Shown: positions 57,067 to 64,000 of the stretch, piece after piece
Layout of the letters: every line of letters begins with the position of its first letter
How positions within the stretch are numbered: position 1 is the first letter of the stretch
DNA from: Antilocapra americana
Taxonomy: Eukaryota > Chordata > Mammalia > Artiodactyla > Antilocapridae
NCBI GenBank assembly: GCA_007570785.1
Contig: ML660201.1
Location: 36,933,656 to 36,997,655 of the forward strand
Direction: 5' to 3'
Length of the DNA: 64,000 nucleotides
Translations under genes and position numbers: made by a program
The notes under the pieces: generated by a model
The model's database searches: none
What the model was told of the DNA's origin: nothing
Seen by the model: only the letters and a program-made list of their open reading frames with translations

Positions 57067-57678
57067 TAACAACCTATATTTTGTTCGGATATTTAATTTA
57101 TAAATCTTTCCTTGTTGTTTCCTTTTTAACATCACAGTCTTTACAAAAATTAGCTGCACTGATGCCATCAAAATCAATTGTTCGATTTTAACAGTGCCAT
57201 TATATTCCATCCTATACAGATAGTGCATTTTATTGACCTATTCCATTTCCAGTGCAACTTTTAGATCATTTCCAAAGTTTGCTGTACAAAACCAAAAATA
57301 ATATTATTTAGTATGTGTTACTTGAGTCCAATACATCCTGTAGGAAGAATCAGTACACCATAGGATACTTGTAGTATTACTTTTGGCCAGAGGTAAACTA
57401 GAGTATTATGCTGTTTTTTTTTCCCCTACATCTTAGACAACACAGACTTTTGTCTACTTTTTCCATGTTTACTACTCTAACAAAATGAAAATGGAATTCC
57501 ATTAATAAAATATGCATTTTACTCTAGTGATTCTGAGCTTTTTTTTTTAATGTTCATTGTTCATTGAGATTTCTTCTTTGGACAACCATTTTTTTCCTAT
57601 ATGTTTGTTCATCTTTTTTTTTATTTTAGTAGTTCCTTATATGTTTTGGTTACTTATTCTCTGTCTGTTTCATGTTCT
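57066..57678. other. Possibly decayed L1 or single-copy DNA
   Basis: 57150-57300 (attatattccatcctataca, then cattttattgacctattcca) recalls an antisense old L1 ORF2 end, but too weakly to call. Confidence 0.3.
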
Positions 57679-58654
57679 TTGTTGTTCAGCCGCTAAGTCA
57701 TGTCCAACTCTTTGTGACTCTATGAACTGCAGCACACCAGGCTTCCCTGTCCTTCACTGTCTCCCAGAATTTGCTCAAAATCATGTCCATTGAGTCAGTG
57801 ATACCATCCAAGCACCTAATCCTCTGTCACCCTCTTCTCCTGCCCTCAATCTTTCCCAGCATCAGGGTCTTTTCCAGTGAGTTGGCTCTTTGCATCAGGT
57901 GGCCAAATACTGGATTTTTAGCTTTAGCATCAGTCCTTCCAATGAATATTCAGAGTTGATTTCTTTAGAATTGACTGATTTGATTTCCTTGCTGTCCAAG
58001 GGAGTCTCAAGAGTCTTCTCTAGCACCACAGTATGAAAGCATCAGTTCTTGGCACTCACTCTTCTTCACAGTCACACTCTCAAATTTGTCCATGACTGCT
58101 GGAAAAATTATAGCTTTAACTATATGGACCTTTGTCATTAAAGTGATGTCTCTGCTTTTTAATACTCTGTCTAGGTTGGTCATAACTTTTCTTCCAAGGA
58201 GCAAGCATCTTTTAATTTTGTGGCTATAGTGATGTCCACAGTGATTTTGGAGCCCAGGAACATAAAGTCTGTCACTGTTTCCACTTTTCCCCATTTATTT
58301 GCCATGAAGTGATGGGACTGGATGCCATGACCTTTGTTTTATGAATGTTGAATTTTAAGCTGGCTTTTTCACTCTTCTCTTTCACCTTCATTAAGAGGCT
58401 CTTTAGTTCCTATTTACTTTCTGCCTTTAAAATGGTATTATCTGCATATCTGAGGTTTTTCATATTTATCCTGGCAGTCTTGATTCCAGCTTGTGCTTCA
58501 TCCAGCCCAGTGTTTCTCATGATGTACTCTGCATATAAGTTAAATAAGCAGGGTTCCAATATTCAGTCTTGATGTACTCCTTTCCCCATTTTGAACCAAT
58601 CTGTTGTACCATGGTCCATGAACAGTTCTAAGTGTTGCCTCTTGACCTGCATAC
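57679..58654 (-). mobile_element. BovB LINE, 5'-truncated, RT motif YADN
   Basis: Reverse BovB from the 3' end (tttgttgttcagccgctaag) to inside the RT (tgcatacaagt). The active-site codons (revcomp of 58437-58448) read YADN, so the second catalytic Asp is lost. Several frame breaks. No TSD recognised. Confidence 0.94.
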
Positions 58655-58659
58655 AAGTC

Positions 58660-58880
58660 CCTAACATGTGCCAGGAAATTGTGCTTGGTGTTTTATTCTA
58701 ATTAAAAAAAATTTCTCTTTATAAATATACCCTTCATATATATATTATTATGCCCATTTGACACAAGTGAAAAGTGAGGCTTAATGGAGTTCAGCAGCTA
58801 TATAAAGACACAGAGATAGTGAAATACATTACTGGAATTCAAACTCAGGCCAGTAGGACCACAAACTCTTGTTCCTTCTG
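58660..58880 (-). mobile_element. MIR SINE
   Basis: Reverse MIR: aacatgtgccaggaaattgt, tatgcccatttgacacaagt, gaggcttaatggagt, then tggaattcaaactcaggcca. Confidence 0.7.
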
Positions 58881-58942
58881 TTGTCAGATTCCTTCTGATT
58901 CTCATGGACACTAGGGTTTCAAAAGAAAGTAGGTAAACTGAC

Positions 58943-59041
58943 CCGCAAAGTACCCTTCAGACAGGCCAGATGATTTGGCATGACCACCACAAAACCAGAG
59001 AGGTACTCTTGCTGCCAGGTTGGCAAGTTGGCTTCATCTTT
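58943..59041 (-). other. Exon-like segment (weak candidate)
   Basis: On the minus strand, ggttttctattttgcag is followed by exactly 33 open codons (beginning KDEANLPTWQQEYLSGF) and a GCGG|GTCAGT donor. Phase 0 at both ends. I recognise no protein family, and the plus strand offers a rival candidate 330 bp away, so at least one of the two is probably chance. Confidence 0.22.
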
Positions 59042-59369
59042 CTGCAAAATAGAAAACCCCAATGGCAGTACTGGCTGACTATGAAGAGGGTCAAATAACA
59101 ATGCAGCTAGAACAGCCCAGGACTAGAAGTGGGAAGATGGAATTGTAGAGCACCATTCTGCCTCTTCCTTTATGTGATCTTGTAGGAGTCAGTGCAGACC
59201 AATGACACTACTTAGACATCACACATGTGCCTTTACCCTACCCTTTCAAAAGTACCAATGCGGTCCTGTTTGCTCAGTATTCATGCTGAGTGTCCCTAAT
59301 GAAGCTGTACCTATAAGCCATCTGGATCACTGCAGAAATGATCATCTGAATTTCTCTTTTCCAATGTAG

Positions 59370-59462
59370 GTATCCCAGGACTGCCAGCCTGCTGACAGCC
59401 TCTGCACAAACTCTGTGCACCCTTCTGTTGAGCACTCTGAGGAAGTAACAGTCTTCAGACAG
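59370..59462 (+). other. Exon-like segment (weak candidate)
   Basis: Plus-strand tract tttctcttttccaatgtag, then 93 nt with only one open frame (31 codons beginning VSQDCQPADSLCTNSVH), then CAG|GTAGTG. The other two frames contain stops. The donor is mediocre. Product unrecognised. Confidence 0.2.
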
Positions 59463-60531
59463 GTAGTGTTTACTTAATTGAAGATTTTTTTCATAGAGTT
59501 AGGTATACTTGACTTACTATGGACATCTGTATCAAGTAAGATTCCTATGTACACATAAAATAGAACTCTTAAAATGGTAGAATTTCAGGGCTCGATTTCC
59601 TTAGAGAATTTACCCTCTCCTGACTTCTATTTGTAGCTGCCATTTAAAACTCAGGGTATAAATATTATGTCAGTTAAATAAGGAGTGATGATTTTACTTT
59701 TTGAAGAAAGCATTACCTTCCCTTTTATGAAATGTAGTTTAACTGTTGCCTGATTGACATCTATTGTATTATTCTCCCCCCACCAGACAGTTACATATGT
59801 TTAATAATTTTTATGTGTAAAACGTAAGGTTAAGCAGTTATATAGTTGAGTTGTTAGGCTTTGCATGGCTTTGAGAATAAGCCTGGAGATGAGATGGCAT
59901 CAGTAGTAGCAGGAGGTCACATCTGACATGAAATGTACCTCCTAAAATGGCAAGGGATTGTTCTTGGTCCGATCAAGTTCTAGTGGCATTTGCTGGGACA
60001 GTGAAGAATATATCTTATAAAAGAGACCTGGGGATAGGACAAAGTAATTACTCATCTTTGTATGTATTTGAATGATTTCACTGGATATGTTTAGTATGTA
60101 TCTTTAAAAATAGCAATAAAGGACTGGAAATACGTGAATATGGGCAATACTTCCCTGGAATGATATCAGTGGACAGTGTTCATTTAAACCCTTCCTGAAA
60201 CTCATGTGTGCATACCCCTCTCCTCTTCTCTCACTACTTCTCATCTTTATTCCACTCACAGTATCTCCCCATTCCAAAGTCTCAGCTAACAGTTTAGCAT
60301 GTGTAATAAATATAAATATTGAACAGCCCCATGTGTCAGAATATAAACATTTAGTATGCTTTCAGCCAAGACCCAGTCTCCTGTTTCCATTTTACATTGT
60401 CTGCCTTCTATTCTCTTGTATTCCACAGTTGTTTAAAACATAGATTTATGCAAAGTTTACAAAATTGGGCAAGACTGTCCCTCAAATGTGTAGGGCTGTG
60501 ACACAGTGCTGTGTTTTCTAGAAATACTCAC
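59463..60531. other. No feature recognised
   Basis: Single-copy-looking DNA. Confidence 0.4.
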
Positions 60532-60667
60532 CAGATGCAGATTATGGAGGGATGAGTCAGGCACCTTCACTTCTTGATGGGCCTGACTTCTTTCTGGTGA
60601 ATCACCTTCCTGTCTAGAGGGTTTTTCTGGAACATGTAGACTGCTCAAGGATGGTGAATGAAATGAG
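60532..60667 (-). other. Exon-like segment (weak candidate)
   Basis: On the minus strand, ggttccatttcag is followed by 136 nt (1 nt plus 45 open codons, including SLHVPEKPSRQEGDSPERSQ) and a consensus-grade donor CTG|GTGAGTATTT. The product is polar, Ser/Pro/Glu-rich and of no family I recognise. Same strand as the candidate at 58943-59041, about 1.5 kb upstream of it in that reading direction. Confidence 0.28.
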
Positions 60668-61009
60668 CTGAAATGGAACCCTGGTATGAGCTTTGCACGG
60701 AATTGTTTGATCCTTGTGTTATGGTTCTGGTTAGTGTTGTTGAGACCTCAAGCAAAGCTCTTTTTAACGTGAAAGCTGTCAATATGAAATATATAGATCT
60801 AAAAGAGGAGTATTTTAATAATAATTATTAGCAGAAGGAGGAACTGCAGACTATAACTTTGACTTTTAGGATCTCCACCTATTTCTCTTTGCTTGGAAAG
60901 ACTTCTCTTTTCTCTCTTCATAGAAAAAGACACGTGCTTCATGATTCTGAAGGCCTATACTTCGCTGTTTCTTTTCTTTAAAGAGACTGACAGGTTTTTG
61001 CCATTTCTT

Positions 61010-61190
61010 ATGTGATCTCAGTTAACTCACTTAACTCTCTGAGGTCTGGTATCTTCCTTCACAATTTGTGGCTAACTATAAGAACTACCTCACAGAATGC
61101 TTATGAAGGATTAAATGGCAATTATTATAAAGTGATAAGCAAGATATGTGGCATACAGACGCTCTTAAGAGATGGTAAGGACTATTATAA
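61010..61190 (+). mobile_element. MIR SINE fragment
   Basis: gttaactcacttaactctct, then aactacctcacagaatgctt and gaaggattaaatggcaatta, with gtggcatacagacgctct. Confidence 0.65.
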
Positions 61191-61759
61191 GAAGGAAATG
61201 TGTACTTACTGATTCTGTATCACTGTTTAAGGATATTATTTTCAATATTCTGTTTCTCATAGAATATTACCTATTGCAGTTTTCATTGACGCAACATATA
61301 GAGATATCTGAGATTTAAAAACTAAGGTAAAATAAATAACCTGGCAAAGTACCATGTAGATAATCTCTGGTAGTCATGAACCTGTATAAGCCTCATTGCT
61401 TTGAAATTAAATGCTTCCAGTGTTAGAGCCAGATCTGATTGATGTTTTATCATTTTATCATTTAACTTTATGCTGTACTTTCATTCCACATCTTCTCATG
61501 TACTTGGCAGGATGATCAAGGAAGCTCTGACTTATGTTTTTACCTAAAACCAAAGCCAAATAGCACTAGGTGAGGTAATGAATGAAGGTTAAATATTTTG
61601 AGAAGAGGAACTGGGAGATGCAAGAGTATTTCCTAAATGTTTTTCACTTGTTTCCACTTCTAGTATGGATAAGTATGTGCTACGGAACCTGGTATTTTCA
61701 CATATAGAAACTGTAAAGTATGGGAGAAAAATGACCTGACAACTCTAGAGGGTAAAAAT
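61191..61759. other. No feature recognised
   Basis: Single-copy-looking DNA. Confidence 0.4.
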
Positions 61760-61772
61760 AAGTAGGTAGATT

Positions 61773-62490
61773 ATTTTCTTTTTTGTGTGTGTGTGTGTTT
61801 ATTTTTTATTTATTTTTTAATTTTTTTTACATTATCGTGTTGGTTTTGCCATACATTGACATGAATCTGCCATGGGTATACATACATGTGTTCCCCTTCC
61901 AGAACCCCCCTCCCACCTCCCTCCTGATTCCCTCTCTCTGGGTCATCCCGGTGCACCAGCCTTGAGCATCAAACCTGGGCTGGGGATTGATTTCACATAT
62001 GATGATTAACATGTTTCAGTGCCAAAGGTCTTTTTTAGAGAATTAGAACAAAGAATTTCATAATTTGTATGGAAATACAAAAAACCTTGAATAGCCAAAG
62101 CAATCTTGAGAAAGAATGGAACTGGAGAATCAACCTGCCTGACCTTAGGCTATACTACAAAGCCACAGTCATCATGACAGTTTGGTAGTGGCACAAAGAC
62201 AGAAATATAGATCAATGGAATAAAATAGAAAGCCCAGAGATAAATCCACACACCTATGGACACCTTATCTTTGACAAAGGAGTCAAGAATATACAATGGA
62301 GACAAGACAATCTCTTTAACAAGTGGTGCTGGGAAAACTGGACAGCCACTTGTAAAAGAATGAAACTAGAACACTTTCTAACACCATACACAAAAATAAA
62401 CTCAAAATGGATCAAAGATCTAAACATAAGACCAGAAACTGTAAAACTCCTAGAGGAAAACATAGGCAAAACACTCTCCGACATAAACCA
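61773..62490 (-). mobile_element. Twin-primed (5'-inverted) L1 with 13-bp TSD
   Basis: Left part (61773-62024) is the reverse L1 3'UTR with a T-rich/GT-repeat tail. Right part (about 62028-62490) is sense ORF2 sequence (ttagaacaaagaatttcata onward), from a region kilobases upstream in an intact L1. TSD AAGTAGGTAGATT at 61760-61772 and 62491-62503. The ORF2 piece carries a nonsense TAG (about 62187-62189, in the W-Y-W-H-K block) and frame breaks. Confidence 0.94.
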
Positions 62491-62503
62491 AAGTAGGTAG
62501 ATT

Positions 62504-62703
62504 CTTAAAGGGACTTAAGATTCAAAGCTTATAAGCAGGGTCAGTGCAGAGTGATTTCCCCATTTTATGGCTTTTTGATTGAGGGCATGCATGGTGAGGT
62601 TAATGTCACTTCGGGTGACTAACTCCAGTAGAAAAACCATAGTCTTTTTGGTTTGAAGGCCCAAGGAAGAGGGTTCAGTGCAACAACAGCCCCTGGAAAA
62701 TGG
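62504..62703. other. No feature recognised
   Basis: Short single-copy stretch between L1 and CHR SINE. Confidence 0.4.
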
Positions 62704-62716
62704 AGCTAGAATTCTG

Positions 62717-63066
62717 TTTTTGAATTAATACTTTTATTTATTTATTTTTGACTGTGCTGGGTCTTTGTTATTGCAGACTTTCTCTAGTTGCAGCAAGCGA
62801 GGGCCACTCTTTGTTGTGGTTTGGGAGCTTCTCATTGAGGTGGCCCCTCTTGTTGTAGAGCACAGACTCCGGGATACATGAGCTTCAGTAGCTTCAACAC
62901 ATGAGCCCAGCATTTCAGCTCCCAGGGTCTAGAGCATGCTCAATAGTTGAGGGTCATGTGCTTGGTTCCGCTGTGGTGTGTGGGCTGTTCCTGAACCGGA
63001 GATCGAACCTGTGTCTCCTACTTGGCAGGTGGATTCTTTACCACTGAGCCACCCGGGAAGACTTGA
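62717..63066 (-). mobile_element. CHR-1-type tRNA SINE
   Basis: TTTATTTATTT tail at left, gctgggtctttgttattgc body, reverse tRNA head (gtggattctttaccactgag). TSD AGCTAGAATTCTG (62704-62716) against AGCTAGAGTTCTG (63067-63079), one mismatch. Confidence 0.93.
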
Positions 63067-63306
63067 AGCTAGAGTTCTGGAAAGCAGAAAGGTAGACAGG
63101 GAAATCTCCCAATTCAGTGTATAAATACAACCCAAAATTTTGACTGACTCCTGAATCATGGTTGTGTGGAGCAGATACAAGCTAGCACAGCTGAAGATGG
63201 AAGAACTGAACTGAGTTTTGAGCTACCACCCAAGAGAAAGTTTGTGCCTTGTATATAATGAAATTAATTGCTTGCTAAAACAAATAAGTCAGTACTCTTC
63301 ACAGAA

Positions 63307-63787
63307 TTCTTTTTATTTTATTTTATTTTATTGTTTTTGCCATACAATGCCATGATATCACCATGGGTTTACATATGCTCCCCCTCCAGAACCCCCCTCC
63401 CTCCTCCGTCCCTCCTCCCTCCCCCCGGAAAATCTCGATGCACCAGCCCCAGGAATCACTCCTGGGCTGGTGATTGATTAGACATATGATAATTAACATG
63501 TTTCAATGCCATTCTCCCATATCATCCCACCCTTACCCTCATCCACAGAGTCCACGAATCTATTCTGTACATCTGCGTTCCTTTTGCTGTCTCGCATGTT
63601 GGGTTCTCGTTACCGTCTTTCTAAATTCCATATATATGTGTTAATATACTGTATTGTTGTTTTTGCTTCGGGCTTACTTCACTCTGGAAATGGGCTCCAG
63701 TTTCGTCCATCTGAGTAGAATGCTTCAAATGAATTTTTTTTTAATGCTGAGTAATATTCCATTGTGTATATGTACCACAGCTTTCTC
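63307..63787 (-). mobile_element. Ruminant L1 3' end, interrupted by another L1
   Basis: Reverse L1: an ATTTT-repeat tail, C-rich 3'UTR, then ORF2 C-terminus in reverse to taccacagctttct, where a fresh poly(T) begins. A continuation is expected beyond the window. Confidence 0.92.
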
Positions 63788-64000
63788 TTTTTTTTTTTTT
63801 TTATTGTTTTTGCCATACATTGTCATGATATCACCATGGGTTTACATATGCTTCCCTTCCGGAACCCCCCTCCCTCCTCCCTCCCCCCCGGGAAATCTCG
63901 CTACACCAGTCCCGAGCATCAATCCTGGGCTGGCGATTGATTAGACACATGACAATTAACATGCTTCAATGCCCTTCTCCCATATCATCCCACCCTTACC
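63788..64000 (-). mobile_element. Second L1 3' end nested in the previous one; runs off window
   Basis: T17 followed by reverse L1 3'UTR (attgtttttgccatacattg, then atatcaccatgggtttacat), the same gtgatatcat subtype as the copies at 717-1301 and 26804. Same orientation as its host. Confidence 0.92.

Noticed and set aside
61773..62490. Two unrelated L1 insertions in opposite orientation
   Set aside because: A single TSD encloses both blocks and nothing separates them, so one twin-primed event is simpler.

Overview
This window is nuclear DNA of a ruminant, most likely a bovid. It carries RTE-type BovB LINEs, BovB-derived SINEs (Bov-A, Bov-tA, ART2A-like), cetartiodactyl CHR tRNA SINEs and young ruminant L1 copies. 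Older pan-mammalian repeats (MIR, L2, MER2, MER3, MER5A, Tigger, MaLR and ERVL-type LTRs) lie underneath. The species cannot be fixed from the sequence. I see no complete host gene, no functional RNA gene, no CRISPR array and no bacterial or phage material. It reads as AT-rich intergenic or long-intron DNA.

Layout. 0-2.2 kb: the 3' part of an L1 whose ORF2 is split by a second, 5'-inverted L1 with a 15-bp target-site duplication (TSD). 5-5.8 kb: a MER2 transposon broken by two Bov-tA SINEs. 9.5-17.2 kb: three MaLR-like LTRs, each interrupted by a younger retroposon, plus CHR, MIR, MER3 and MER5A pieces. 19.1-19.4 kb: a roughly 179-bp tandem duplication of otherwise unique DNA. 21.1-22.2 kb: a 5'-truncated BovB with a clean 15-bp TSD and a 69-nt-arm palindrome inside it. 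26.3-27.1 kb: a three-level nest (ERVL-type LTR, then Bov-tA, then a roughly 45-nt L1 tail). 30.2-31.8 kb: an L1 3' end inside an AT-rich low-complexity block. 32.7-40.2 kb: mostly single-copy DNA with one Tigger-type element. 40.2-48.9 kb: the BovB-rich zone, with a near-full-length dead BovB at 43.9-47.3 kb facing an internally deleted BovB of the same sublineage, then an old L1 cut by an ART2A-like element. 50.7-51.7 kb: a roughly 257-bp inverted duplication containing a truncated SINE and unique sequence. 57.7-58.7 kb: another BovB. 61.8-64 kb: a twin-primed L1, a CHR SINE and a nested L1 pair running off the window.

The coding content is transposon-derived: L1 ORF2 and BovB endonuclease/reverse-transcriptase remnants. 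All copies are disabled by truncation, nonsense codons, frameshifts or loss of the RT YADD motif. Four short segments with splice-site-like borders (about 18.0, 59.0, 59.4 and 60.6 kb) are listed as weak exon candidates only.

The interest here is rearrangement and insertion history rather than a gene system: twin-primed and nested insertions, fold-back template switching, and inverted and tandem duplications. Repeat family names come from recognising consensus-like sequence by eye. Edges are good to a few bases where a TSD is quoted and to about 10-30 bases otherwise.
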